Of a stretch of 37,835 bases of DNA, positions 14,836 through 24,244 are shown piece by piece. The translations under genes were made by a program, and so were the position numbers. Numbering within the stretch: the first letter of the stretch is position 1; the number at the start of each line of letters is the position of its first letter. The notes under the pieces were generated by a model. The model did not search any database, was not told the DNA's origin, and worked only from the letters and a program-made list of their open reading frames with translations. The stretch comes from Gammaproteobacteria bacterium (GTDB taxonomy: Bacteria; Pseudomonadota; Gammaproteobacteria; GCA-001735895). The stretch lies in contig JAJDOF010000151.1 of the NCBI GenBank assembly GCA_022340305.1, forward strand, positions 1 to 37,835, in the 5' to 3' direction.

Positions 14836-15663
14836 TCAGGGATTCAGTGCTTCGCTTTGACGCTTGATGTTGACCAGGGTTTGCAGTCGCGCCAGTAAAT
14901 CCGATTCATCGACCGGTTTGGTGATGAAATCATTGGTGCCGGCACCGAATATGCCGGTGAAGTCGGTGCGTTCATCCTCACCGGGTTCGATCGTCATCAA
15001 CAGCACCGGCAGAGCGAGGTAATCGAGCGCCAGGTCATTACGAATCGCCTGGATTAACTCGAAGCCATGCATATTGCCGGATAGCGTCAGGTCGGTAATC
15101 ATCACGTCCATGCTGCAGCTACCATTGTCCTTTATGTCCTTTTTCAGGAATTCCAGTGCCTCGGTTGCTTCCTTGAAATGGATGTATTCGACCCCGTTTT
15201 TTTGCAGAATCGTGGTGGTGATTGCGGTTGACGTTGCGCTTTTGTCGACGTATAGAATTTTGACGGGCAGTTCGTTTTGGCTACCAAGATAATCGAGGAT
15301 GAATGTCACCAGTGACTTGTGCCCCTCGGCCTTGTCGATATAGGCGGTAACCGCCTTGTTATCGCCGAGATCGGTACCCGTTATGCGGGTGTCAGTATCG
15401 CCCGATACCACGAATATTGCGGCGTCTTTGTTCTTCGGTGTCCGCCTGATCTCCTCGATCAACTGGTAACCGTCGGTATCCGGTAAATTGATCCCGGTAG
15501 TAATAACTTCGAATTGAAAACGTCTCGCCGCAATCATGGCTTCACGCCCGCTAGCGCAGGCGATGATGTCGAGTTCGGGTGCTTTGAACGAAATTTCCTT
15601 GAACAGGATCGCTCGAGTTGAATCCGAAGAATCAATGATAAGAAGTCTGCGTTTTCCGGGCAT
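14836..15663 (-). CDS. Double-receiver response regulator with a degenerate first domain
   Basis: A 275-residue protein made of two CheY-like receiver domains (about 5-128 and 133-270) and no output domain. In the first, the phospho-acceptor position is Gly57 (FEVITTGINLPDTDG), and only one acid of the acidic pair remains, so it should not be phosphorylated. In the second, Asp191 (MITDLTLSG) and Lys249 (TKPVDESDLL) are in place. Partner kinase and output are unknown. It starts 11 bp after the ftsX stop on the same strand, so it is probably co-transcribed with ftsE-ftsX. It occupies the place where rpoH normally follows ftsX. Confidence 0.85.
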   Translation of the reverse strand: MPGKRRLLIIDSSDSTRAILFKEISFKAPELDIIACASGREAMIAARRFQFEVITTGINLPDTDGYQLIEEIRRTPKNKDAAIFVVSGDTDTRITGTDLGDNKAVTAYIDKAEGHKSLVTFILDYLGSQNELPVKILYVDKSATSTAITTTILQKNGVEYIHFKEATEALEFLKKDIKDNGSCSMDVMITDLTLSGNMHGFELIQAIRNDLALDYLALPVLLMTIEPGEDERTDFTGIFGAGTNDFITKPVDESDLLARLQTLVNIKRQSEALNP

Positions 15664-15674
15664 TTGTTATTGTG

Positions 15675-16631
15675 TCAGGTTGGCTCTATCTGATTCAGAT
15701 GCCGGGCCACTGCAATCCATGAACCGGCGAGTCCAAGCAGGGTGCTGGAGGTGATCAGAACGATAAAGTCTTGAAACGAAAATGTAATTAAATTCATGTC
15801 AGACTTGTATAGCAGATTTAAGCGCGCAAGTGGGCCCGAAATTGCGAGATATCCGATTTCGACAATCAACCAGGATGTGACTCCGCCCAGTAATCCATAC
15901 CAGATACCGCCGTAAAGGAATGGCCTGCGAATAAACGCGTCGGTGGCGCCGATTAGTTTAGTGACGATAATTTCCTGGTAACGATTCTGGATATCGAGGC
16001 GGATCGTGTTGCCGATGATCAGTAATACCGCAAATGCAAACAGGATGGTGATGATGGTGACCGAGCGTTTTGCAATTTCTATGATGGTGTAAAGTCGCTC
16101 CAGCCACTCGGTGTCGAGCTTGGCAATTTCGACCTCGGGCATGGCCTGCAGCCGATTTTGTAGACTGCGTACCGTAAAGGTTTCCACATCGCCTGGTTCG
16201 ACGACGATGGTGTGGGGCAGAGGGTTGCTGCTCAGCGTGTCGATGCTTTTGCCGAACCCAGAATCGCGGCGAAAGTCTTCCAGTGACTGCTCGCGCGAAA
16301 TAAAGCGGGTTACGGCAACATCATCCATAGCGGCGATACTTTTTTCCAGCGCCCGTGCCTGCTTTTCGCTGGTTTTAAGGTCAAGATAGAGGCTGATTTG
16401 CGTACTCGAGCGTAAATCGCCGGAAAGCGCATCGATATTTTTTAGAAACAGGTAAAAACCACCGGGTAGTGACAGCGTAATACCGATTACGGCGACGGTC
16501 ATGATGGTGGTTGCCGGCGCGTGGTAAATCTTGCCAAAGCTGAAAACAAGCGACTGCAGGTGATGCAGTAAGTAGGCCGAAATCCGATTGGTGGTCGGTG
16601 GCCTTCTGCGTTTGGTGTTAGTACGAGCCAT
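15675..16631 (-). CDS. ftsX: Cell division ABC transporter permease FtsX
   Basis: FtsX is the membrane half of FtsEX, which activates septal peptidoglycan hydrolases through EnvC-type partners. From ATG 16631 the product is 318 residues: a basic cytosolic N-terminus (MARTNTKRRRPP), first helix (TTIMTVAVIGITLSLPGGFYL), a periplasmic loop with PLPHTIVVEP, then three more helices including FAVLLIIGNTIRLDIQNR and the conserved VTKLIGATDAFIRRPFLYGG. The ATG 16643 is an alternative start. It overlaps the end of ftsE by 14 bp (or 26 bp). Confidence 0.95.
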   Translation of the reverse strand: MARTNTKRRRPPTTNRISAYLLHHLQSLVFSFGKIYHAPATTIMTVAVIGITLSLPGGFYLFLKNIDALSGDLRSSTQISLYLDLKTSEKQARALEKSIAAMDDVAVTRFISREQSLEDFRRDSGFGKSIDTLSSNPLPHTIVVEPGDVETFTVRSLQNRLQAMPEVEIAKLDTEWLERLYTIIEIAKRSVTIITILFAFAVLLIIGNTIRLDIQNRYQEIIVTKLIGATDAFIRRPFLYGGIWYGLLGGVTSWLIVEIGYLAISGPLARLNLLYKSDMNLITFSFQDFIVLITSSTLLGLAGSWIAVARHLNQIEPT

Positions 16632-17328
16632 CGATAATCCCATTTCTCTGGTCAGCGTCCGAATGATTAAGATCGTTGAGAATGAGTTTGCCGCCATTCA
16701 GTGTCAGGCGCGGCTTGTCGAGCTCATCTATCAGGCGTAAATCGTGGCTGGCGACCAGCACGGTAACGCCTACCTGGTTGAAATCGACGAAAATCTGCAT
16801 GATTTCGCGCGATAGCACCGGGTCGAGGTTGCCGGTAGGCTCGTCGGCGAGTAATAGCATGGGTTTGTGTACCACCGCACGCGCGATTCCAACGCGTTGC
16901 TGCTCACCCCCGGAAAGTGTTATCGGCATCGACTTCTCCTTGTGCAGCAGGCCGACCTTATCTAGCGCCGCACGCGTACGTTTGGCGATTTCCTGCGGGC
17001 GATAACCCTGGATGTGCAAAGGTAAAGCCACGTTATCAAAAACCGGTCGGTCAAACAGCAGCTGGTGATCCTGAAAGATGATACCGATGTTGCGTCGCAG
17101 CTGGGGAATGCGCTGGCGTGGCAGGGTGTTGAGATTGACTCGATTCAGCAAGGCCTGGCCACGCGTCGGTTTTTCAATCAACGCGATAATCTTCAACAGG
17201 GTGCTTTTACCGGCACCCGAGTGACCGGTAATGAATGCCATCTGTCCGTCGTCAAGCTGCAACGACACGTTGTTTAGCGCTTCGAAACCGCCTTCGTAAC
17301 GCTTGGTGACATTGTGAAATTCAATCAT
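16618..17328 (-). CDS. ftsE: Cell division ATP-binding protein FtsE
   Basis: FtsE is the ATPase of the FtsEX divisome complex. The 236-residue product has the N-terminal MIEFHNVTKRY, Walker A GHSGAGKST (about 35-43), Q-loop IIFQDHQLL, signature LSGGEQQRVGIARA, Walker B LLLADEPTGNLDP and switch His in VASHD. The tail is about 14 residues longer than in E. coli and overlaps ftsX. It lies 15 bp after the ftsY stop in the ftsY-ftsE-ftsX order. Confidence 0.97.
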   Translation of the reverse strand: MIEFHNVTKRYEGGFEALNNVSLQLDDGQMAFITGHSGAGKSTLLKIIALIEKPTRGQALLNRVNLNTLPRQRIPQLRRNIGIIFQDHQLLFDRPVFDNVALPLHIQGYRPQEIAKRTRAALDKVGLLHKEKSMPITLSGGEQQRVGIARAVVHKPMLLLADEPTGNLDPVLSREIMQIFVDFNQVGVTVLVASHDLRLIDELDKPRLTLNGGKLILNDLNHSDADQRNGIIDGSY

Positions 17329-17343
17329 GCCAGTGGTTCAGTC

Positions 17344-18309
17344 TCAGGCATCGGCGAGCAGGGCATCCACAAATTCCTCGTGATTGAAGGGGCGCAGGTC
17401 GTCGACTGTTTCGCCGACACCGATATAGCGAATTGGGGTCTGCAATTGTTCGGCGACGCTGAAAATCATACCCCCTTTAGCGGTCCCGTCGAGTTTGGTT
17501 AGTACCAGCCCGGATATACCGACGCTATCGCGGAAATGACTGGCCTGCGCCAGCGCGTTCTGGCCGGTCACGGCATCCAGTACCAGCAGGGTCTCGTGCG
17601 GTGCCTCGGGGTCGAGTTTGGCCATCACCCGCTTAATTTTCTCAAGCTCGTCCATCAGGCTCATCTGCGTGTGCAGGCGACCGGCTGTATCGGCAATCAG
17701 CACATCGATGCCGCGCGCCTGGGCGGATTGCAGTGCGTCAAAGATGACCGATGCCGAATCCGCGCCCTGGCCCTGCCTGATCACAGGAACCTCGAGGCGT
17801 TCACCCCAGGTTTGCAATTGTTCGACCGCGGCCGCGCGAAAGGTGTCGCCGGCGGCGAGCATGACCTTGAGCCCCTGGTTTTTAAATTGCTGGGCCAGTT
17901 TGCCGACAGTGGTGGTCTTGCCGGCGCCGTTGACGCCCACCATCAGGATGACAAAGGGTTTTTTCCCCGGGTCTATTTTCAAGGGCAGCGCGCAGGGCTC
18001 GAGAATATCCGCCATGGTGCTTTTAAGCGCGGTGATCAGGCTGCCGCTATCGCTTAGCTGTTGGCGCTGCAAGGATCCAGTCAGTCGTGAAATGATTTTC
18101 TGCGTTGCCTGCATGCCGACGTCTGCCATCAGCAGCTGCTCCTCGAGCTGTTCCAGCAATTCGTCATCGATCTGTTTCTTGCCGAGCAACAGATCGGCCA
18201 GACCACCGGATAGTTTTGCCCTGGTTTTTGACAGCCGTTGGCGCAGCGAGGCGAACAGCCCGGTCGCTTCCTCGGCGTCTTCTTGGCGGGCAGATTTAAA
18301 TCCGAACAT
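17344..18309 (-). CDS. ftsY: Signal recognition particle receptor FtsY
   Basis: FtsY is the SRP receptor GTPase that brings ribosome-nascent chains to the membrane translocon. The 321-residue product has a helical N domain (FASLRQRLSKTRAKLSGGLADLLLG), then the G domain: GVNGAGKTTTVGKLA, LAAGDTFRAAAVEQL, ADTAGRLHTQ, LTKLDGTAKGG, and the closing GVGETVDDLRPF. The long acidic A domain of E. coli FtsY is missing; only about 15 residues precede the N domain. First gene of ftsY-ftsE-ftsX, divergent from rsmD. Confidence 0.97.
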   Translation of the reverse strand: MFGFKSARQEDAEEATGLFASLRQRLSKTRAKLSGGLADLLLGKKQIDDELLEQLEEQLLMADVGMQATQKIISRLTGSLQRQQLSDSGSLITALKSTMADILEPCALPLKIDPGKKPFVILMVGVNGAGKTTTVGKLAQQFKNQGLKVMLAAGDTFRAAAVEQLQTWGERLEVPVIRQGQGADSASVIFDALQSAQARGIDVLIADTAGRLHTQMSLMDELEKIKRVMAKLDPEAPHETLLVLDAVTGQNALAQASHFRDSVGISGLVLTKLDGTAKGGMIFSVAEQLQTPIRYIGVGETVDDLRPFNHEEFVDALLADA

Positions 18310-18398
18310 CGTTTTTCCAGGAATCAGAATTCAGGCACAATATGCTAACAGAAAGCGATTCCCACTGTGCACTTTCAACTTATAAAAGCGGCGCTCCG

Positions 18399-18953
18399 AT
18401 GAAATCTCATATTCGTATTATTGGTGGTAGTTGGCGTGGCCGTAAACTTGCCGTGATCGATGCGCCGGGTTTACGCCCGACCCCAGACCGCATTCGCGAG
18501 ACCCTGTTCAACTGGCTGGGGGAGAAATGTCGTGGGGCCGCTGTCCTGGATTGTTTTGCCGGTAGCGGCGCGCTCGGTTTCGAGGCCCTGTCCAGGGGTG
18601 CCGCTAATCTGGTTGTACTCGAGCTGCAGCCGCCGGTGGTTGTCGGTTTACGCGCCGCGGCAGAACGCTTACAGAGTGTAGCTGTCGAAGTCTGTGCAGG
18701 TGATGCTTTGCAGTCGATTGGCCGTTTGCATCAGCGCTTCGATATCGTTTTTATCGATCCACCCTATGCCGAGGCGCAGCTGCGGCAACTGGTGTTCGAG
18801 GAACTTGAGGCAAATGACTGTCTGAACCCTGGCGCGCGAATATATTTCGAGTGGCCGAGCACTGAAACTTTCGAACTACCATCGCCAGCATTGCAGTGGC
18901 TGAAACAGAAAAGCGCCGGCCGAATTAATTATGCTATAGCCGAATGGCGGTGA
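18399..18953 (+). CDS. rsmD: 16S rRNA (guanine966-N2)-methyltransferase RsmD
   Basis: RsmD methylates G966 of 16S rRNA during 30S assembly. The 184-residue product has the family N-terminus IRIIGGSWRGRKL, LRPTPDRIRETLFNWL, SAM motif I VLDCFAGSGALGFEALSRGA and the catalytic DPPY in IVFIDPPY. I chose ATG 18399 because similarity begins two codons later; the frame also opens at 18342. The divergent placement from ftsY is typical of gammaproteobacteria. Confidence 0.95.
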   Translation: MKSHIRIIGGSWRGRKLAVIDAPGLRPTPDRIRETLFNWLGEKCRGAAVLDCFAGSGALGFEALSRGAANLVVLELQPPVVVGLRAAAERLQSVAVEVCAGDALQSIGRLHQRFDIVFIDPPYAEAQLRQLVFEELEANDCLNPGARIYFEWPSTETFELPSPALQWLKQKSAGRINYAIAEWR

Positions 18954-19015
18954 AGCCGTTAGAATTCGCCGATTGACACCACCGGCCCCCGAATCCGGGA
19001 ACACTGAGGTAATTC

Positions 19016-19504
19016 ATGGCAGGTATTGCGATTTACCCGGGCACTTTCGATCCGGTCACGCGCGGACACATCGATGTTGTCGAGCGCGCCTCTAAGATGT
19101 TCAATCGCGTGGTAATCGGTGTCGCCGACAGCCCTGCGAAGCAGCCATTTTTCAACCTCGATGAACGGCTCGACATGCTGCAGACCGTTTTTACGGGTCA
19201 GAAAAATGTGCTGGTAAAACCTTTTTCAGGATTACTCATCGACTTCGCGCGCCAATGCGGTGCCGGAATCATCGTGCGTGGCTTGCGCGCTATCTCGGAT
19301 TTCGAGTACGAGGTGCAGCTGGCAGGGATGAACCGCTCGCTGGCCCCGGAAATCGAAACGGTTTTTCTGACCGCGGCGCAACGCTATGCCTTCGTGTCGT
19401 CGAGCCTGGTGCGCGAAATTGCCAGGCTAGACGGCGATGTTTCGGAATTTTTGCATCCCGAGGTACTGACGCGGTTATCTGCCAAACTGAAAGCCAGCAA
19501 ATGA
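19016..19504 (+). CDS. coaD: Phosphopantetheine adenylyltransferase CoaD
   Basis: CoaD adenylates 4'-phosphopantetheine to dephospho-CoA, the fourth step of coenzyme A synthesis. The 162-residue product is standard length. It shows YPGTFDPVTRGHIDVVERA with the TxGH nucleotidyl-transfer motif, then VRGLRAISDFEYEVQLAGMNR, and YAFVSSSLVREIARLDGDVSEFL. A CTGAGGT ribosome site precedes ATG 19016. It follows rsmD by 62 bp, the common rsmD-coaD order, and is followed by a ferredoxin gene 22 bp later. Confidence 0.97.
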   Translation: MAGIAIYPGTFDPVTRGHIDVVERASKMFNRVVIGVADSPAKQPFFNLDERLDMLQTVFTGQKNVLVKPFSGLLIDFARQCGAGIIVRGLRAISDFEYEVQLAGMNRSLAPEIETVFLTAAQRYAFVSSSLVREIARLDGDVSEFLHPEVLTRLSAKLKASK

Positions 19505-19523
19505 AACGGCAAAGGAACCTTAA

Positions 19524-19778
<255 letters not shown>

Positions 19779-19793
19779 TATCGACATCGCTTA

Positions 19794-19821
19794 GCGCGGC
19801 GTTTTGCGTAATTCGCCGCGC
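19794..19821. terminator. Weak bidirectional hairpin between ferredoxin and gamma-glutamyltransferase genes
   Basis: GCGCGGCG (19794-19801) pairs with CGCCGCGC (19814-19821) across a 12-nt loop in the 46-bp convergent gap. The stem is strong but no T-run follows on either strand, so termination is uncertain. Confidence 0.4.
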
Positions 19822-19824
19822 GTA

Positions 19825-21492
19825 CTAATAACCACCAACGGCACCCTCGCTACGATTGTCGTAGCTCGCTTCCAGATAACCCTTGTCGTTCACGCGCACC
19901 GCCTTGATCCTGCCCAGATAGGAAGGTCCCTGCTCCACGGTTTCATGGCCACGTTGCTGCAGCCCCTTCACCACTTCCGGAGAAAACTTGAACTCGTCCA
20001 TGTACAGTTTGTTTGGCAGGAACTGGTGATGCACTCGTGGAAACTGTACGGCGCGATCGATATCGAGTCCGCTGACCAGCACGCGATAGATCGTTTGAAT
20101 CACGCTGCTGATGATCCTGGGTCCACCCGCCGCTCCCAGCGCCATGACGATACGGCCGTCTTTTTCGACCAGCGTCGGGCTCATCGAACTGAGCGGTCTC
20201 TTGCCCGGTTGCACGCGGTTGCCGAATCCCTGCAGCAAACCGTAGGCGTTGGCTTCGCCAGGTCGCGTGGTGAAGTCATCCATCTCGTTGTTCAGCGATA
20301 GCCCGTATTTCTCGGAAACCACCCCGGAGCCATAACTGCCGTTCAGGGTGACCGTCAGGCTGATGGCGTTACCCTGCGCATCGAGGATGGAAAACTGGGT
20401 TGTTTCAGTGGATTCCGTGATTGGCCTGTCGACCAGGGGCGCCAACTGCACCGCTTTATCGATCTTTATACTCCGTGCCATTTCATCAAGATAGGGTGGT
20501 GACAGGATGCGCTCGAAGGGGTTCAGGTGAAAATCGGGGTCGCCAAGTAGTGAGCGACCCCTGAAGGCGCGGTTCAAAACTTCCGCCATCAAGTGCAGCT
20601 CATCGATACTGAGCGGCGCCTGGCGGGCAATATCGACACGCTCGAAAAGTTCGAAAGCGGTCTTGATCACCGCACCGCCACTGCTTGGTGGTGGCATCAT
20701 GTAAAGCTTGTAATCTTTGAATCTTGTCTCCAGCGGCTTGAGCCAGCGCACCCGGTAGCTGGCCAGATCTGCCTCGCTGATAACGCCGCCACTGGCCTGC
20801 GCCGTGGTCGCGATATCCCGCGCGACCGCGCCGCGATAAAAGCCATCGGGACCCTGATCGCGGTAGAGTTTCAGCGCCTCGGCCAGTGCCGGCTGTCGAA
20901 GAATTTCGCCGGGCAGGTAGGGCTGTTGCGGCGACTTGTAGAAATGCCTGAAACCGGCGGGATTGAAACGATCTTTCTGGGTTTCCGAGTAGCGTGATTC
21001 GGTGCCGGAAAACTCGATGCCGTCCTCGGCCAGACGCAGCGCGGTGTCAAACAGGTCCGCCCAGTTCAACTTGCCGTATTTTTGATGCATCGCCCAGAGT
21101 CCCGCCGCAACACCGGGTACGCCCACCGCCGCACCCCCGCTCCAGGATGCGCCCTGGTCGCGCTGGACATAGAAATCCGGTGAAGTGGCGGCCGGCGCTG
21201 CTTCCCTGAAATCGAGCACGTCGATGCCCTGACCCATGCTGAGCAGTGCAAACCCACCGCCACCGAGGGATGCGTTCGAGGGGTTGGTCACCGCCAGGGT
21301 GAGCCCTACGGCGACGGCGACATCGATCAGGTTGCCACCATTTGCATAAGCAGCCTTGCCGGCATCGACGGCGTAGTCGGATGGTGCGGAAATCATTATT
21401 TTGGTGCCTTCGCCCGGCACCGCCCCTGCGCTCGTTGCGAACATCAGCGTTAGCACAATACAAAGAACGCGAACCGGCAATGGTAACAACAT
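19825..21492 (-). CDS. ggt: Gamma-glutamyltransferase (glutathione hydrolase), secreted
   Basis: A periplasmic N-terminal-nucleophile enzyme that cleaves gamma-glutamyl bonds of glutathione. From ATG 21492 (GAGGAG 8 nt upstream) the product is 555 residues, beginning with a signal peptide (MLLPLPVRVLCIVLTLMFA then TSAGA). Family motifs include GGNLIDVAVAVGLTLAVTNP, SLGGGGFAL, the PPPSSGG loop and PLSSMSPT. The self-cleavage site and nucleophile Thr are in ESTETTQFSILD; E. coli has TTHYS there, so the residue after the second Thr is Gln instead of His. GSGVVSEKYGLSLNNEMDDF follows. The frame opens further upstream from 21600 without similarity. Confidence 0.93.
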   Translation of the reverse strand: MLLPLPVRVLCIVLTLMFATSAGAVPGEGTKIMISAPSDYAVDAGKAAYANGGNLIDVAVAVGLTLAVTNPSNASLGGGGFALLSMGQGIDVLDFREAAPAATSPDFYVQRDQGASWSGGAAVGVPGVAAGLWAMHQKYGKLNWADLFDTALRLAEDGIEFSGTESRYSETQKDRFNPAGFRHFYKSPQQPYLPGEILRQPALAEALKLYRDQGPDGFYRGAVARDIATTAQASGGVISEADLASYRVRWLKPLETRFKDYKLYMMPPPSSGGAVIKTAFELFERVDIARQAPLSIDELHLMAEVLNRAFRGRSLLGDPDFHLNPFERILSPPYLDEMARSIKIDKAVQLAPLVDRPITESTETTQFSILDAQGNAISLTVTLNGSYGSGVVSEKYGLSLNNEMDDFTTRPGEANAYGLLQGFGNRVQPGKRPLSSMSPTLVEKDGRIVMALGAAGGPRIISSVIQTIYRVLVSGLDIDRAVQFPRVHHQFLPNKLYMDEFKFSPEVVKGLQQRGHETVEQGPSYLGRIKAVRVNDKGYLEASYDNRSEGAVGGY

Positions 21493-21600
21493 GGCGCTAT
21501 CTCCTCGGGAGCGGGTGGTAATGGTAGTGAAGCCGGCTTTACCGATCAAGAATTTCAGGCAGGCTGCTCGCTGCAGGTTCGGGAATGCCGGGCCGTGCAA

Positions 21601-22359
21601 CTAGTCGGCGTAGCCGGGCATTTCACGATCGAGGACACGTTTCATCGCCTCGAAATACAGGTCATCGCGTCGCCCGCGGTGACGATCATGCTCATCCGGG
21701 GTCTGCACCTGGTCGATGACCTGTTGTGGAATTGGTAACAATTTCTGGCCGCTACTCATCGCCCGCAGCTGTGCCCGACACACACGCTCCAGCATGTGCA
21801 GCATACGACAGCCCTTGGCGACCGAGTCGACCGCGACCAGCACACCGTGGTTGCGCATGAATACGACTTGTTTGTCGCCAATCAGGGCGGCGAGGCGCTC
21901 ACCTTCCTCGAGGGTATCCGCAGTTCCCAGGTAGTGATCGTCATAGGCGATTCGGCCGTCGAAAAATGCCGATGTCTGACAGGCCGGAATCAAACGGTTA
22001 TCCTCCAGCATATTGAGCGCCAGCGCCCAGTTCTGATGGGTATGAAAGACTACCCGGCGACCGGTTATGCGGTGAATCGGGGCATGGATACACTGCGCCG
22101 AGAGCTCGACAATGCCATTGCCTTCGAGCGTGTCACCCGCTTCATTGAATTCCATTATGTCGCTGGCTCGCGCTTCCGACCAGTGCAGGCCGAAGGGTAA
22201 GACCAGATAGCGATCGTCACAACCCGGAACGGTTACGGTGAAGTGGTTATCGATGCCTTCTTCGAGTTCGTGGTAAACCGCCAGGCGCAGCGCCGCGGCC
22301 AGGTCAACCCGCGCCTGCGAGCGTGCTTCGACAATGTTGTTAATCGCGTGAATGGACAT
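21601..22359 (-). CDS. Class II aldolase/adducin domain protein
   Basis: A 252-residue protein of the AraD/FucA fold. The metal-binding residues appear as HTHQNWAL (His pair, about residue 105-107) and HGVLV (about 169). The N-terminus has HELEEGIDNHFTVTVP, with Asn-His where sugar-phosphate aldolases have GN.S. The C-terminal extension to EMPGYAD is typical of the adducin-like group found next to oxidoreductase or detoxification genes. The substrate cannot be told. It lies 108 bp upstream of ggt on the same strand. Confidence 0.88.
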   Translation of the reverse strand: MSIHAINNIVEARSQARVDLAAALRLAVYHELEEGIDNHFTVTVPGCDDRYLVLPFGLHWSEARASDIMEFNEAGDTLEGNGIVELSAQCIHAPIHRITGRRVVFHTHQNWALALNMLEDNRLIPACQTSAFFDGRIAYDDHYLGTADTLEEGERLAALIGDKQVVFMRNHGVLVAVDSVAKGCRMLHMLERVCRAQLRAMSSGQKLLPIPQQVIDQVQTPDEHDRHRGRRDDLYFEAMKRVLDREMPGYAD

Positions 22360-22477
22360 CGAACTACCGGGTGAGCAAGATCCGATGATAATAATCGAAA
22401 TCCGCTTCGAGAGAAACCAGCGTCGCCCAGTTCAGAAATCTGCTGGTGGGCAAGGGGTGGTTGCATTTTGGCAGGCG

Positions 22478-23287
22478 TCAGGTCTGGCAACCAGGACAGT
22501 AGTAACTTGAGCGTTGCCCCTGAACGAGGTGGCGTATGGCAGTGCCACAAGCCTGGCAGTCGCCCTTGTTGGCATAGACCTGCAATGCGTGGCGGAAATA
22601 CCCCGGTTTGCCGTCCGCCTGGGTGAAATCCTGCAAGGTAGTGCCACCCTTGGCAATCGCCGCCGTCAGTGTGGCGCGTATCGCAGCTACCAGCCTGGCA
22701 ATGCGCACTTTACTGATACCGCCTGCTGCGCGGGTCGGGCGTATTCCGGCCATATAAAGTGCTTCGCTGGCGTAAATGTTACCCACCCCGACGACGATGT
22801 GGCTATTCATGATAAAGGTTTTGATTGAGGCACTGCGCCCGCGGCAGCGACCGTACAGGTAATCGGCATTGAATTCGTCGGCGAACGGTTCGGGCCCGAG
22901 TGGCTGCAACAGGCGATGTTGAAGCGGATCATCGGCGCAGTAGAGCAGGGCGCCAAAACGCCGCGGATCGCGGAATTTTAGTGACAGGCCGTTGCCGAGC
23001 TGAAGTTCGATATGCTCGTGACTGGCGGCGGGTGAGCCGGTCGGCAGTACGCGCATGCTGCCGGACATACCAAGGTGCCAGATCAGGCTACCCTGATCCA
23101 GCGCCATCAACAGGTACTTGGCGCGCCTTGTGACACCCACTATGCTGCTTCCAGCAAGGTCGGCGACCTCAGGGCTTACCGGCCAACGCAGCCGCGTCTC
23201 GCGCAGTAACACCCGCTCAATGCGTTGCCCAGAAACATGTGGAGCTATGCCACGGCAAGTGGTTTCGACTTCGGGTAATTCCGGCAT
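22478..23287 (-). CDS. mutM: Formamidopyrimidine-DNA glycosylase MutM (Fpg)
   Basis: MutM removes 8-oxoguanine and formamidopyrimidines from DNA and nicks the abasic site. The 269-residue product starts MPELPEVET, where Pro (after Met removal) is the Schiff-base nucleophile and Glu the catalytic acid. Lys57 sits in RRAKYLL, the helix-two-turn-helix has NSHIVVGVGNIYASEALY, and the zinc finger is CQACGTAI...YYCPGC at the end. Complete. It is 97 bp downstream of the DUF4340 gene on the same strand. Confidence 0.97.
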   Translation of the reverse strand: MPELPEVETTCRGIAPHVSGQRIERVLLRETRLRWPVSPEVADLAGSSIVGVTRRAKYLLMALDQGSLIWHLGMSGSMRVLPTGSPAASHEHIELQLGNGLSLKFRDPRRFGALLYCADDPLQHRLLQPLGPEPFADEFNADYLYGRCRGRSASIKTFIMNSHIVVGVGNIYASEALYMAGIRPTRAAGGISKVRIARLVAAIRATLTAAIAKGGTTLQDFTQADGKPGYFRHALQVYANKGDCQACGTAIRHLVQGQRSSYYCPGCQT

Positions 23288-23384
23288 GGGAGCAGTTTAT
23301 GCCTGGCGGCGGGCGCGGGCCAGCACCATACGCGACAACCCGGTCCTCTCGTTAGCGTATTCCGAGCGTGCCCGGTAGTATTGG

Positions 23385-24239
23385 CTAGCTATCGTTTTCA
23401 TTGCTGCGCAAGGCAATTAACTGGTCGCGGTAGTCTGAGCGGAAGTAATACTGCAAGCCGATACCCGGGTGTGCGATGACGATTTCGGGAGTCTCCGACA
23501 ACAGCAGGAACTCGACGACCTGGCCGTCTGCAAGCTCGATCTCGATGGACTGGCCGGGCATGAGTTCAGGGTCGAATTGACCGATGCGAGTTGCCTGCAA
23601 ATTCTGCCAGTTTTCCGCCAGCAGGAGCAGGCTGGATTGTGAGTATTCAATAGCCTGATTCGCATGCCAAAGATTGCCTTCATCCAGGCTGATCTCGAGA
23701 TCAGGTAGCCGCAAGGAGACGATTTCGCCGCGCCGCGGCAATAAGCGTCGATCGACCAGGGCGGAGAGTCCCTGGGTGATAAACGCGAGATGCACATCGG
23801 GTAGCAGGTAAAGCCTGGTATCGAGCATGACGTAGCGACGCTCGCCAATATTGTTGGTGGTGCCGAATTGCAGGAGGCTGTCGTTGAAGCGGATGCTGGC
23901 TTTCGGTTGTTGCAGGCCAAGCTGCGCCAGATCGACGTCGGCGGCATCGGCCAGTACGCTGGTTTCGAAGTTTAAGATGCTGAGCAGGCGACCCACATTG
24001 GTAGCGTGGGCAGGCCAGTTTATCGGTGATTCCAGGTCCCAGCCCTGCGCGCTGCGCTGTAAGCGCAGTTGCAGATCTGCGGACTGAATTTCGATACTGT
24101 CTACGTCATCAGGCCTGAGCTTGCTGATGGTCAGTCTTTTATCTGCAGTGGAACCAGGGTCGAAATGGAAGCCGGCATAGGACAGCCCGGCAATCAATGC
24201 GATGAGCACGAGGTTGATGATCAGGCGCTGTGATAACAC
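23385..24239 (-). CDS. DUF4340 protein of the Gld-type ABC exporter operon
   Basis: A 284-residue protein with one N-terminal membrane helix (about residues 7-25) and a periplasmic beta-rich domain with two repeats, as in DUF4340. Recognisable stretches are LTISKLRPDDVDSIEIQ, GWDLESPINWPA and ADVDLAQLGLQQPKASIRF. Members of this family are encoded next to GldG-like proteins. Function is unknown. It follows the GldG-like gene after 5 bp and is the last gene of the four-gene unit. Confidence 0.85.
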   Translation of the reverse strand: MLSQRLIINLVLIALIAGLSYAGFHFDPGSTADKRLTISKLRPDDVDSIEIQSADLQLRLQRSAQGWDLESPINWPAHATNVGRLLSILNFETSVLADAADVDLAQLGLQQPKASIRFNDSLLQFGTTNNIGERRYVMLDTRLYLLPDVHLAFITQGLSALVDRRLLPRRGEIVSLRLPDLEISLDEGNLWHANQAIEYSQSSLLLLAENWQNLQATRIGQFDPELMPGQSIEIELADGQVVEFLLLSETPEIVIAHPGIGLQYYFRSDYRDQLIALRSNENDS

Positions 24240-24244
24240 GGATA

